A DNA stretch of 44,759 nucleotides from an uncultured Lachnospiraceae bacterium. Lineage in GTDB: Bacteria > Bacillota > Clostridia > Lachnospirales > Lachnospiraceae. The stretch lies in NCBI GenBank assembly GCA_902786365.1, contig CADACD010000022.1, forward strand, positions 1 to 44,759, given 5' to 3'. This document shows positions 25,918 to 34,661 of the stretch, piece after piece. Under the pieces are notes generated by a model. That model was not told the origin of the DNA. It saw only the letters and a program-made list of their open reading frames with translations, and made no database searches. The position numbers were made by a program, and so were the translations under genes. The first letter of the stretch is position 1. Each line of letters opens with the position of its first letter.

Positions 25918-28680
25918 ATGAAAATACTTTTCTCACCTGAATTTCACGGACACGTTTACCTAGGATTAAACAAGGGGCATACACATCTGATGGATGTCAT
26001 GGTTTGCGATACCATGAGGCTAATAGGCATAATAGAACTGCATCTTGGTATCCATGTGGAGGAGCATCCTGGCCACAATCGTACAGTAAAGTACTTTAAA
26101 GCTATGTTGGAGTACATGAGATCGCATTCTAATAATGCTTTGGCCGAGTCATTTAAGATTTCCAACTTAGGCACCGCTGAACAAGCTTTAAGATGGCGAG
26201 ACCACTTAATGCTTGACAAGTGGCAGCCCACTGAGGGTCTGAGTGGGAGGCTTGATGCATTAGCAGGAACAGAAGCACTCTTTGACTGCCCTGGATTGCC
26301 AGACCGATTAAAAGCTGTTCTTCAAATCGTCAACCAAGAGCAACATTGTTTTGAGGATTTGGAAATAGAGTTACCATGCGAAGTAAACCAGCTTCACCCA
26401 TCTGTTGCAGAACTGTTGACGGCATTAGAAAGAAACGGAGCAAAACTCACACTTAGAAAACTATGTGATGTTTCAAATAGCAATCTCAGTACCGTTACAC
26501 AATTGCTTCAATCAACCACAGATAGAGATGTAACTTTGAATAAGGGTGACAAGTCATTGCTTATATATAAATTTCCTGACGATAAAGCAGCAAACGAATA
26601 CCTTGCATTCAAAGGTGATGAACTTGATGCCAATTTGTGGATTAACCTTGACAACAAATCTATGGATAACTGGCTGCGCTTGATGGGTAAGCCCACCATG
26701 GGAAGCAGTATGGATGTGTCTTCACCGCAAGTATTGCAACTCTTTGTGCTTGGCATTGACATGATGAAAGAGCCTCTTAACATTCAGAGTTTGATTAGCT
26801 GGCTCTATTCGCCTATGCAACCATTTGGGTCATTCTTTGGAAGTATTCTAGCTGACACTATTATTAATAAAGGTGGCTATAGGAACGAGTATTGCCTTAA
26901 GATAGTCAACGACTATATTTCAGGGAAATACACCTATCATGACCAAGACGAAGATTCGCAATTGTCAGAGCAAGAGATTGCTAAACGCAATGCGAGAGAA
27001 GAAAAGGAACGAAGGATATTGGTTGAGACCTATCTTCCATTATTTGAAACAAATGACGAGAATAGGCTGGAAACCATTAGACTAAAGAATTATCTTAACA
27101 GTCTCGCTGCCTGGACACGTACTCTTGTGCATGTGCTGAGCGAAAAACGAAACAACGAAGGTTGGTGCAGTCAATTGAACAGCTTGGCGCAGATGTGTGA
27201 CACCTTTGTTTTGCTTATGGACACTTCTGATTCTGGTGAATATATAGATGTTAAACAGGTGGAGTCATGGATTAGCACTCTATATAAAGGAGAATCGTTC
27301 ATGCAGTACAATGCCCAGCGTGACAGCCGCGAGTTGATTGATGCTCCAGCTAAAATGGCGGCTCACAGCAAAAGGACTGTATGGATGAACTTTGCAGGAG
27401 GAGATACCAGACACCTTGACTGCAGTTTCCTTTACCCGACTGAGTTGGAAAAGATAAAGGACAGCATCACACTCTGGGATGAAAACAAGGAAATTGGTTA
27501 TCACCAAACAATGCAGATGTTGCCATTTCTGATGACTGAAGAACAGATGATTCTCGTGGTCACTGATTATACCAATGGCGAGCCTTCTCCTAAACACCCT
27601 ATCATGGTTCGCTTGGAAAGTCAGGTAAAGAACCTGAAAGATTTCATCATAAAACCTAATCTGCTTGATGAGAAAACTGAGAGGGTTGAGACTGTCTCCA
27701 ACAGAAATATTGAATCATTGATAAGATTTGATCATTCAAATCTGCTCCGATGGCCAGACCACATGAGTCCAACAACCATCAACACTTTGGTTGATTATCC
27801 GCTTGACTACATGATGGAACGTCTGCTGAACATCGTCAATACAGGTCCAGGCAGCATCAAGGATGTCAAGACCACAAAGGGGTTGGTGGCACATGCTGTC
27901 ATTGAGAGCTTATTCGCTCCGAGAGAGGATAAACCATGTGGAGCTGACGAGATAGTACAACGCATCAATAAGGAATTTGACATTCAGGTTCAAAAGGCAA
28001 TAGAAGCATGGGGAGCCATTCTATATCTTCCAGAAAATAAACTGGATGCACAACTCTTGAAAGAACAGCTGCATAAATGCTTGGATATTCTTCTGGAAAT
28101 AATCCGTGAAAACCGTCTGACAGTGACTGGATGTGAGCAGTTCGTTAAGGCAGATATGGGACTTCTAAATAATGATAAGGGCCGTGATATGGTTGGCTAT
28201 ATTGACATGACGCTTGAGGACGAGAACCATCACCCTGTGGTGTTTGATTTCAAGTGGACTTCGTCCCGATCATACTATCGTGACATGTTGACAGCAAACA
28301 GATCTACTCAGCTGGAACTCTACCGCACAATGCTCTCTGAGGAGAAACATGATGCTGTGCAACGGACAGCATATTTCCTCATGCCTGAGGGTCATCTTTA
28401 TAGCAAAGAGTTCTTTAAAGGGCCACATTGCACACAGATGGAATCAGAGAATAACGACAATATTGTGGAGCAACTTCGCAACTCTTTCTTCTATCGTAAA
28501 AAACAACTGGATGAAGGTTTTGTCGAAGTGGGAGAAGCTTTCCCTGTGTCAGCTCTTGACTACTACAATGACACTGAAGAAAAGAATCTATTCCCGTTGA
28601 GCAAAGATGAAACTGGCTCAGTTAAAACAAACATTTTCAGCAATTACAGACTTTTCAAAGGACTAAAGGAGAACGAATAA
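25918..28680 (+). CDS. AddB-like PD-(D/E)XK exonuclease
   Basis: 920 residues. The C-terminus holds a RecB-type nuclease: GYIDMTLED (D763) and VVFDFKWTS (D777, K779), followed by STQLELYRTML, which matches the QxxxY motif of this family. The N-terminal ~650 residues lack a Walker A motif and resemble an inactivated helicase scaffold as in AddB. The stop overlaps the start of the AddA-like gene (TAATG), so the two are translated together and probably form a heterodimeric double-strand-break processing nuclease. Presence behind a WYL repressor makes a defence role more likely than housekeeping repair. Confidence 0.8.
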   Translation: MKILFSPEFHGHVYLGLNKGHTHLMDVMVCDTMRLIGIIELHLGIHVEEHPGHNRTVKYFKAMLEYMRSHSNNALAESFKISNLGTAEQALRWRDHLMLDKWQPTEGLSGRLDALAGTEALFDCPGLPDRLKAVLQIVNQEQHCFEDLEIELPCEVNQLHPSVAELLTALERNGAKLTLRKLCDVSNSNLSTVTQLLQSTTDRDVTLNKGDKSLLIYKFPDDKAANEYLAFKGDELDANLWINLDNKSMDNWLRLMGKPTMGSSMDVSSPQVLQLFVLGIDMMKEPLNIQSLISWLYSPMQPFGSFFGSILADTIINKGGYRNEYCLKIVNDYISGKYTYHDQDEDSQLSEQEIAKRNAREEKERRILVETYLPLFETNDENRLETIRLKNYLNSLAAWTRTLVHVLSEKRNNEGWCSQLNSLAQMCDTFVLLMDTSDSGEYIDVKQVESWISTLYKGESFMQYNAQRDSRELIDAPAKMAAHSKRTVWMNFAGGDTRHLDCSFLYPTELEKIKDSITLWDENKEIGYHQTMQMLPFLMTEEQMILVVTDYTNGEPSPKHPIMVRLESQVKNLKDFIIKPNLLDEKTERVETVSNRNIESLIRFDHSNLLRWPDHMSPTTINTLVDYPLDYMMERLLNIVNTGPGSIKDVKTTKGLVAHAVIESLFAPREDKPCGADEIVQRINKEFDIQVQKAIEAWGAILYLPENKLDAQLLKEQLHKCLDILLEIIRENRLTVTGCEQFVKADMGLLNNDKGRDMVGYIDMTLEDENHHPVVFDFKWTSSRSYYRDMLTANRSTQLELYRTMLSEEKHDAVQRTAYFLMPEGHLYSKEFFKGPHCTQMESENNDNIVEQLRNSFFYRKKQLDEGFVEVGEAFPVSALDYYNDTEEKNLFPLSKDETGSVKTNIFSNYRLFKGLKENE

Positions 28681-31600
28681 TGAAAAACGTAACATATATT
28701 AATGCCAGTGCTGGAAGCGGCAAAACTTACACGCTAACTCACAAATTGGCTGAATTAATCAAAAACGGCATGGTTAAACCTGACCAGGTCATCATGACAA
28801 CTTTCACTGTAAAGGCCGCCAATGAGATGAAAGAGGAGTCGAAAAAAGTGCTTTACGAGTATGGACTATTTGATGAGGCAACTCAACTGGACCAAGCAAT
28901 GATTGGCACCATACACAGTGTCGCAAACTCACTTATAAAGAAGTATTGGTTCTTTATGGGACTTTCACCTGATATGGGTGTGATGGCTGAGGAAGACACT
29001 CAATTCTACATCTCGCAATCTCTGTCAGACCTGCCTACTCATGATGAATTGACGCAGCTTCATGATTTCTGTGAGAATATGGGAATTGAGTATGGTTATT
29101 TCTCTGAGAAGTCAGGACTGAATTATGACTTCTGGAAGGAAGACATAGAAAAAGTCATTGCCTATACAACCAACTATGAAATAGAAAACTACGAAAAGAG
29201 CATTCAGGAATCACTTGACTATATCCGTCAGTTTGTTCATCCTGGAGTTAAAATGAATTATAATGTAACAGAATTAATAGCTGTTCTTGATGAACATCAG
29301 GCATTTCTTGAAGGTCAAAGGGAGTCGAAAGCCAATAATGAGCGATTGAAGGAACTCCAACGTTTAAGGCGTGGTGTGTATAAACCAGGTGTGGTATGGT
29401 ACAAAAAACTATGTAATCTGCTGAGTGGTCTTAGTAAATGTGGACCTTTTGCCGATAAAATGAGACGAGAACTTGCCAGTCTTTGGCATTCAAAACTTGT
29501 CTATTATGAGCAAGAAAAGTATATAAAACTATTGTTCCGCCTTGCAGAACGATGGAAGGAGCGTTTCATCACATTCAAGAAAGAGAGAAACCTCCTTGAC
29601 TACAATGACATGGAGAAGTATCTACATGATATGCTTGTCAAAGAAGAGCTATCCAAGGAGATTTCCATGGATTTTCGTTTCCTTTTTGTTGACGAGTATC
29701 AAGACTGCTCTCCAATTCAGGTGAAAATATTTGACCGCTTATCGGAATTAGTGGAGCACAGCTATTGGGTGGGAGACTACAAACAGGCAATCTATGGTTT
29801 TCGTGGTAGCGACATCACTTTGACTAAAGCTGTTGTTGACAGAATTTCCACTGGTGTTAATGGTTGTGACACAGAAACTCTTGATACATCCTACCGCTCT
29901 TTGCCTGACATCGTGGATGTTTGCAATGAGACATTCAAGCTGACTTTCGCCAATTTGCTTGATGAAAGCAATATTGTACTTAAGAAAAATCGTGTTAATG
30001 ATGAGCATATCAATTCGGTACGTTATTGGGATGTGAGAGACCCTGATGGACCAGGTGTGATAAGTCAAGTTGCCTATCTTATCCAGCGAGGTGTTAATCC
30101 CAATGATATAGCAGTCTTGTGTAGAACAAACAACTTTTTGAATGACATTGCTTGGGGACTAAATGATAAATTTGGCATTCCTGCCAATAAAGAGAGTGTT
30201 CCAATCTCTGAGATGAAAGCTACACCTCTTGTTCTTGCAATGCTCGATTTAATTGCAAGCGAGAAAGACTCGTTAGCAAAAGCAAAAATTGCATTGCTGA
30301 CACAAGACGGCTTTGACACAAAGAGAATAATAGAGGAGAAATTGCTTTTTGATGCTAATGAACAGAGCAGGGAGATTGAATTTCTCAATGATGTTCCATT
30401 GGTAAAACGTCTACTGGAACTTCGCCCTATTTTGAGACAACAGTCGATTGCTGCCCTTGTTGAAACAATGATAGTTGAACTTGACCTTTATAATGTTGTG
30501 AAGAGAATAGATCAAGTTAATGAGAACACCTCTTGTTTGAACACTATTATTCTTTCAGCCCATACTTATGAGCAACACTGTCTTCAAATGAAACTTTCAG
30601 CAACAGTCAATGGCTTCAGGGATTATCTGGTGATGATGAATCCAATAAAAGTAGGTAACACTGATGGAGTGCAATTATACACATATCACGGCAGCAAAGG
30701 TCTCCAATGGAAATATGTTGTTCTAACTCAACTACATGAGAGGAAGAACGACCCCAAGAAATGCATCAAGCAGGAAGTATTTGGTGTCCACTTCAATTAT
30801 ACGGAACAACCATCTGCATCAAATCCTTACCCAGAGGTATATATACGTGTGATTCCGTTTATCTATGGATCAAGTAACACTAATGTGCCTGATGATATCC
30901 AACAACAAATTGAGAGTTCCAATTTGTTCATGAATGTCATGAGGGAGTCTCTAAATGAAAGCAACCGCCTGTTGTATGTTGGAATGACAAGACCACAGGA
31001 TGTGTTGATTGTGGCTTTAGAGAAACCTAAGAGAGGTTGCCATTCATTACAATGGTTGGAAGATGTTGGACTTAACTGTGTTAAACCTGATGATAAACAT
31101 GATATCTTGGGTGTTGGGCACAATTTCAAAAATGACTCTATCAATAAAGAAGGTGTTGACGCTATTGAATCATACCATTATATTACTGATGCTGAAAAGA
31201 TGAAATATCGTCGCATCCCTTATCAGGGTTCTGTGTGTGAAGAAGCACCAAAGTATGTTTCCCCAAGTGCTATCCACAAGAAGGGTGCAGTTATAGATTC
31301 TCATTCTATCAGTGAACGCATCCTAGTTGGAGAATTAGTGGGAAAGACAATGGCAGATGTTGGTAACTGCATTCACCAGATCTTCTGTGGTATCGAACAA
31401 CACATTGACGACGAATCATACTATGCCAATCTGATTGAATGTTATGAACTCAACTCTTTCATAACAGACCACAAGGCAATCAGAAATGCATGGAAAAAAC
31501 TGGTCGAGTGGCTGACAACTCAAATTGGTCCAGCAACTAAGATTTATCATGAAAGACCATTCACATTGCTTAAAGATGGTCAAGTATATTCTGGTAGCAT

Positions 31601-31817
31601 TGACCTTGTTTGGCAGACCAAGGACAGCAATGTGCTTATAGATTTCAAAACTTGCCCAATGGGAAAGAAATATATCCTTGATAGTAATTCGGAATCTTAT
31701 GCAGGATGGTATGCAGGCCAACTTGATGCATATACTGATGCTCTTGAAGCAGCTGGAGAGAAAGTTATCAAGAGGTATATCTTTTATCCCGTGAGTGGTC
31801 TGTTGGCTGAGATCTGA
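28680..31817 (+). CDS. AddA-like UvrD helicase-nuclease, C-terminus probably frameshifted
   Basis: 1045 residues. Walker A NASAGSGKTYT (8-18), TTFTVKAANEM, Walker B VDEYQD (D338-D342), GDYKQAIYGFRGSD, SYRS, YTYHGSKGLQWKYVVL and YVGMTRPQDVLIVAL define an active SF1A helicase. The C-terminal nuclease has GSIDLVW (D975) and VLIDFKT (D988, K990), with GQLDAYTDAL as the QxxxY helix. It should unwind and degrade DNA ends with the AddB-like partner. The frame stops right after the last strand of the nuclease, while 30 further codons of protein-like sequence remain open in the +1 frame to a stop at 31908, suggesting a frameshift. Confidence 0.85.
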   Translation: MKNVTYINASAGSGKTYTLTHKLAELIKNGMVKPDQVIMTTFTVKAANEMKEESKKVLYEYGLFDEATQLDQAMIGTIHSVANSLIKKYWFFMGLSPDMGVMAEEDTQFYISQSLSDLPTHDELTQLHDFCENMGIEYGYFSEKSGLNYDFWKEDIEKVIAYTTNYEIENYEKSIQESLDYIRQFVHPGVKMNYNVTELIAVLDEHQAFLEGQRESKANNERLKELQRLRRGVYKPGVVWYKKLCNLLSGLSKCGPFADKMRRELASLWHSKLVYYEQEKYIKLLFRLAERWKERFITFKKERNLLDYNDMEKYLHDMLVKEELSKEISMDFRFLFVDEYQDCSPIQVKIFDRLSELVEHSYWVGDYKQAIYGFRGSDITLTKAVVDRISTGVNGCDTETLDTSYRSLPDIVDVCNETFKLTFANLLDESNIVLKKNRVNDEHINSVRYWDVRDPDGPGVISQVAYLIQRGVNPNDIAVLCRTNNFLNDIAWGLNDKFGIPANKESVPISEMKATPLVLAMLDLIASEKDSLAKAKIALLTQDGFDTKRIIEEKLLFDANEQSREIEFLNDVPLVKRLLELRPILRQQSIAALVETMIVELDLYNVVKRIDQVNENTSCLNTIILSAHTYEQHCLQMKLSATVNGFRDYLVMMNPIKVGNTDGVQLYTYHGSKGLQWKYVVLTQLHERKNDPKKCIKQEVFGVHFNYTEQPSASNPYPEVYIRVIPFIYGSSNTNVPDDIQQQIESSNLFMNVMRESLNESNRLLYVGMTRPQDVLIVALEKPKRGCHSLQWLEDVGLNCVKPDDKHDILGVGHNFKNDSINKEGVDAIESYHYITDAEKMKYRRIPYQGSVCEEAPKYVSPSAIHKKGAVIDSHSISERILVGELVGKTMADVGNCIHQIFCGIEQHIDDESYYANLIECYELNSFITDHKAIRNAWKKLVEWLTTQIGPATKIYHERPFTLLKDGQVYSGSIDLVWQTKDSNVLIDFKTCPMGKKYILDSNSESYAGWYAGQLDAYTDALEAAGEKVIKRYIFYPVSGLLAEI

Positions 31818-31908
31818 AATTGACTGGCGCAAAGGACACTCAGGTCAGTTATTGACAGAAGAACTTGCAAAGAAACTAGAAAAATTGTGGAATAAATTAA
31901 TGAAATAG
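31816..31908 (+). pseudogene. Out-of-frame C-terminal tail of the AddA-like gene
   Basis: In the +1 frame from 31816 the sequence encodes EIDWRKGHSGQLLTEELAKK and further helical residues up to TAG at 31906-31908, 8 nt before the next start. It continues naturally from the upstream GLLAEI. A single extra base near 31811-31817 explains the break; it may be a sequencing error, a real mutation or programmed. Confidence 0.5.
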
Positions 31909-31916
31909 GATTAATC

Positions 31917-33479
31917 ATGAAAAAAATCATTAAACTACATTGGAATAACTATAAAAATAGTGATTCCGGAAAGGAAGTTATTGCAACTTTCGATAAGTTG
32001 ACAGATCCCAATTCCTCATTGGAAGATTTGTATCTACTTGCTTGTAGATTCAATCCAAAGGTATTCAAGAATATAAGTGAAAAAGAAAAAAAACAAGAAT
32101 TAAAGGTTTTAGCTTTTTTTGATGGAGAAATAAAATTCATTCGCACAGAATTTGACAAACTCAATTTAGAAGGCTATCCAGATTTCAAATTTATCACTTC
32201 TTTTTTAATTAATGGTAATAATAATGATGAAATAGATCTTGAAAAGATCCCTCAATCATCATTTAAAAAGATTTTGGGAGATAACCTTTTTCTATCATTA
32301 GTACTTTCTCGATATTTTCCTGAATACTATCTACCTAATCTATTTATAATGCAATTTATATATCTAAAGAAAATTTCAGAGAAGTATGACATTACTTTAC
32401 CTAAAACTCCTAATCGTTCAGATTATAGAAGTCGTTGGTTATACTATGATGAAATGTGTACAGCACTTAATAATTTTGCTATTGAAAATGACATTCAATC
32501 ACTAAGTGAATTTTGTGCATTTTTATTTGACTATGAAATGACTGTCATTAAAGAAGAAATGGAAGAAGAGCACAGCAAGCCTATTCCTGATGTGCCTGGA
32601 CAGGCATGGATACTTGTAGGCAACTATGGTGAGGCTGAGAAAACAATGAATGAAGGATATTGGCAGTCAAGTCCTTTCACAAGCAAAGGTGATATTATGG
32701 TTTTCTATGAGAAATCACCTGTTAAGAAACTTAACTCAGTTTGGATAGCTCTTGAAGACGGTGTTGTTGAACCTTTTGGGCATTATTATTCATACTCTTA
32801 CATAGGACACAAAATTGTTATCCCTGATGATATTGCAATCCCATTTGCGGATTTCAAGGAAAGTGAGTACTTTATGAATCGAGATAAGAAAGGTAATTTT
32901 GTTAGTAAAAATTTCCAAGATGTCAGCGGATGGGAAGTAACCTATAATGACTACGCAGAGATTAAGCGAATGCTTGAATCAAAAGGTTTTAATACAAATG
33001 TGCTACCCAAACTTTATGAACCCATGAAAGTCGGCAACGTTAAAATTGAAAGGGAGCAAGATGTTTCAGACCAATTGCTTATTCCACTTCTTGTGCAAAT
33101 GGGATGGAAAAAGGATATTGATTTCAAAGCCGAAGTGGAATTTAATGCAGGTCGTGGAAAGACAGGGCACTCTTCAGATAAAAGACCCGATTTTCTTTTG
33201 CATATAGTAGAAACTAATGATGACATTGAGGCAAAGGTCGCAATTGAAGTAAAGCACTACATGAAGAATGAGAAGGAGATACATGAAAACTTTGTTCAAG
33301 GAAGGTCGTATGCTAAATGGGGGGCTGTTCAAGTTCTCGTCCTGTGTGACATGAAAAGAATTCGTGTTTATCAACGAAACAAAAAGAATAAGTTTGATGA
33401 AAACGATTATATTGAATTTAGCTGGAAAGACACAGAAATTCCTGACAAATACACTGAATTGAAAAAATTATTATCTTAA
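31917..33479 (+). CDS. PUA-like / HsdR-N-type PD-(D/E)XK endonuclease
   Basis: 520 residues. The C-terminal ~160 form a type I HsdR-N-like nuclease: SDQLLIPLLVQMGW, RPDFLL (D425), VAIEVKHY (E444, K446) and QGRSYAKW. Residues ~225-320 (AWILVGNYGEAEKTMNEGYW, then GDIMVFYE) have the length and aromatic pattern of a PUA/EVE-like base-reading domain. The first ~220 residues are helical and unrecognised. Modification-dependent restriction enzymes often join a PUA-type reader to a PD-(D/E)XK nuclease, so recognition of modified phage DNA is plausible. It follows the AddA-like gene in the same operon and precedes an operator-nested terminator. Confidence 0.7.
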   Translation: MKKIIKLHWNNYKNSDSGKEVIATFDKLTDPNSSLEDLYLLACRFNPKVFKNISEKEKKQELKVLAFFDGEIKFIRTEFDKLNLEGYPDFKFITSFLINGNNNDEIDLEKIPQSSFKKILGDNLFLSLVLSRYFPEYYLPNLFIMQFIYLKKISEKYDITLPKTPNRSDYRSRWLYYDEMCTALNNFAIENDIQSLSEFCAFLFDYEMTVIKEEMEEEHSKPIPDVPGQAWILVGNYGEAEKTMNEGYWQSSPFTSKGDIMVFYEKSPVKKLNSVWIALEDGVVEPFGHYYSYSYIGHKIVIPDDIAIPFADFKESEYFMNRDKKGNFVSKNFQDVSGWEVTYNDYAEIKRMLESKGFNTNVLPKLYEPMKVGNVKIEREQDVSDQLLIPLLVQMGWKKDIDFKAEVEFNAGRGKTGHSSDKRPDFLLHIVETNDDIEAKVAIEVKHYMKNEKEIHENFVQGRSYAKWGAVQVLVLCDMKRIRVYQRNKKNKFDENDYIEFSWKDTEIPDKYTELKKLLS

Positions 33480-33486
33480 AAGTTAA

Positions 33487-33527
33487 AAAAACGAGGTTGT
33501 CCCATGATTTGAGACAACCTCGTTTTT
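33487..33527 (+). terminator. Terminator hairpin containing operator O4
   Basis: A perfect 15-bp inverted repeat, 33487-33501 with 33513-33527 (core CGAGGTTGTC / GACAACCTCG), whose 3' arm ends in five T residues. It lies 7 nt after the endonuclease stop. Its inner part is the operator described next, the same nesting seen at 5446-5481. Confidence 0.75.
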
Positions 33528-33534
33528 ACTTTGC
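33497..33534 (+). promoter_or_regulatory. Operator-promoter O4 (TTGTCCCA-N5-TGAGACAA)
   Basis: Arms at 33497-33504 and 33510-33517 are identical to those of O3 and are centred at 33507, 19 nt before the box TTACTTTGC (33526-33534). Transcription would start near 33541 and enter the tRNA-like RNA at 33570, so the module 2 WYL protein is the likely regulator of that RNA. Confidence 0.75.
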
Positions 33535-33569
33535 AATGCGTAAAGTTAAAATTTTTTTTTGTGCCTACT

Positions 33570-33665
33570 GTGTGCAGAATGGGGGCAACAGGATTTGGTA
33601 GCAGGCATACCCGGATAAAAACTGGGTATGAGATAGGAGGTTCGAGTTCTACCCATTCTGCACAC
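33570..33665 (+). ncRNA. tRNA-like RNA 1
   Basis: The 96-nt element is closed by a perfect 14-bp helix, GTGTGCAGAATGGG (33570-33583) with 33652-33665. Inside are a D-loop-like GGATTTGGTAGC, an anticodon-like arm of 9 bp (CATACCCGG / CTGGGTATG, one G-U) with a 7-nt loop ATAAAAA that has the conserved U33 position, and a T-loop GGTTCGAGTTC. The closing helix is twice the length of a tRNA acceptor, no CCA is encoded, and the T-stem is imperfect, so it is not a normal tRNA. It may be a decoy, a degenerate tRNA or a tRNA-like guide of the module. Confidence 0.6.
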
Positions 33666-33683
33666 GTTTAAAATTCCAAGTTT

Positions 33684-33851
33684 ATGAGAAAAAAACAGAC
33701 TATTCATCAAGACAATTCTGAGATTAATCAGGCTGATATAATATTGCCAAAAGAGAACAACAAAAAACGTCATTTTGAATTTGCTTTAGGTCTAGGCTAT
33801 TCTCTTAATGGTAGATGGTCTAATCTATTCAGGTTTCAAATCAAAAAATAA
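33684..33851 (+). CDS. 55-aa basic small protein between the tRNA-like RNAs
   Basis: ATG at 33684 opens a 55-codon frame starting MRKKQTIHQDNSEINQADI, with a C-terminus rich in Gly, Phe, Arg and Lys ending in FRFQIKK. No domain is recognised. It is placed 18 nt after the first RNA and 40 nt before the second, so the three could be one transcript. Basic character is compatible with RNA binding, but that is speculation. Confidence 0.4.
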   Translation: MRKKQTIHQDNSEINQADIILPKENNKKRHFEFALGLGYSLNGRWSNLFRFQIKK

Positions 33852-33891
33852 TGTTTGCCATCGCTTAAAGGCAATTAAAATACGGACAATA

Positions 33892-33971
33892 AGTGGATAG
33901 GTGGATCCGTGATGCATGGTAAAGGCGGCATCTTAAGATGTGTAGAGGTTCGATTCCTCCGCCTATCCACT
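33892..33971 (+). ncRNA. tRNA-like RNA 2
   Basis: 80-nt element closed by a 13-bp helix, AGTGGATAGGTGG (33892-33904) with 33959-33971 (one G-U pair). It holds a D-loop-like GCATGGTAAAGGC, a central stem GGCATC / GATGTG with loop TTAA, and a T-arm GAGG-TTCGATT-CCTC. As in the first element the closing helix is far longer than a tRNA acceptor and the central loop is not 7 nt, so a canonical tRNA is unlikely. Both elements share the extended helix and the GGTTCGA T-loop, indicating a common type. Confidence 0.58.
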
Positions 33972-34051
33972 TTCTTTTAATACTCACAATGAGATTAGTA
34001 GCCACGTTATGCTAGGAATTTCGACATAAAGATCATTAAAGATATAATACA

Positions 34052-34546
34052 ATGAGTAAATTAAAAAGACTTACCAGTTTATATGAAACTCTTGCAACTA
34101 TGCGGCGCGAAAACCTGCAAACAACTTTTGATCTTGTAGAACTAATTCATAAAATCAACAAAGAAACTTATATAGAGAACCCCGAACCATTTATTAATAC
34201 AACTGATAATATAGATTTACCTGTTAGCGTGCGATTAAAATGGGCTCTTATTTCTCTTGGCAGGGAAGTAAGACAATCGAATGAATTGAAACAAGAGAAC
34301 GAGAAACTACGTACTGCATTAAGCAAGGCACGTAAACAAAATGAACGACTAAGAAACAAATACCTCACTAAGTGTCAAGTTGTTCAAGGCATTAAAGAAA
34401 AAGATGTTCGAAGAGAAGCAAAGCGGTTTAAAGAAACCATTGAAGCAATGAGAGGATATATAAACTCCTTGCACATTAGCATCAACTACCTCACTACTCA
34501 ATTAGAAAAACATCAAACGCAAGATCAACAAATAATAAATCAATAA
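34052..34546 (+). CDS. Coiled-coil hypothetical protein
   Basis: 164 residues, strongly helical and charged. Residues ~70-125 (LGREVRQSNELKQENEKLRT and onwards) read as a long coiled coil, and the C-terminus is Gln/His/Asn-rich. No enzymatic motif. It lies 80 nt after the second tRNA-like RNA in the same direction. It may be a structural or RNA-binding partner; function unknown. Confidence 0.6.
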   Translation: MSKLKRLTSLYETLATMRRENLQTTFDLVELIHKINKETYIENPEPFINTTDNIDLPVSVRLKWALISLGREVRQSNELKQENEKLRTALSKARKQNERLRNKYLTKCQVVQGIKEKDVRREAKRFKETIEAMRGYINSLHISINYLTTQLEKHQTQDQQIINQ

Positions 34547-34661
34547 TACTTTTGTCATGTAGGCTCTGTCCGTGAATTTGTTTGGATTCCACTTAATGGT
34601 CAAAACAAGCTGCAAATAATATGTCATTAACTTATAATATCGCATTAAATAATTATTCAAA

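Noticed and set aside
33570-33971. Two ordinary tRNA genes
   Set aside because: Closing helices of 13-14 bp, an even-sized central loop in the second element and spacing between T-arm and acceptor that does not fit 7+5 bp rule out canonical tRNAs by eye; a covariance search is needed to settle it.
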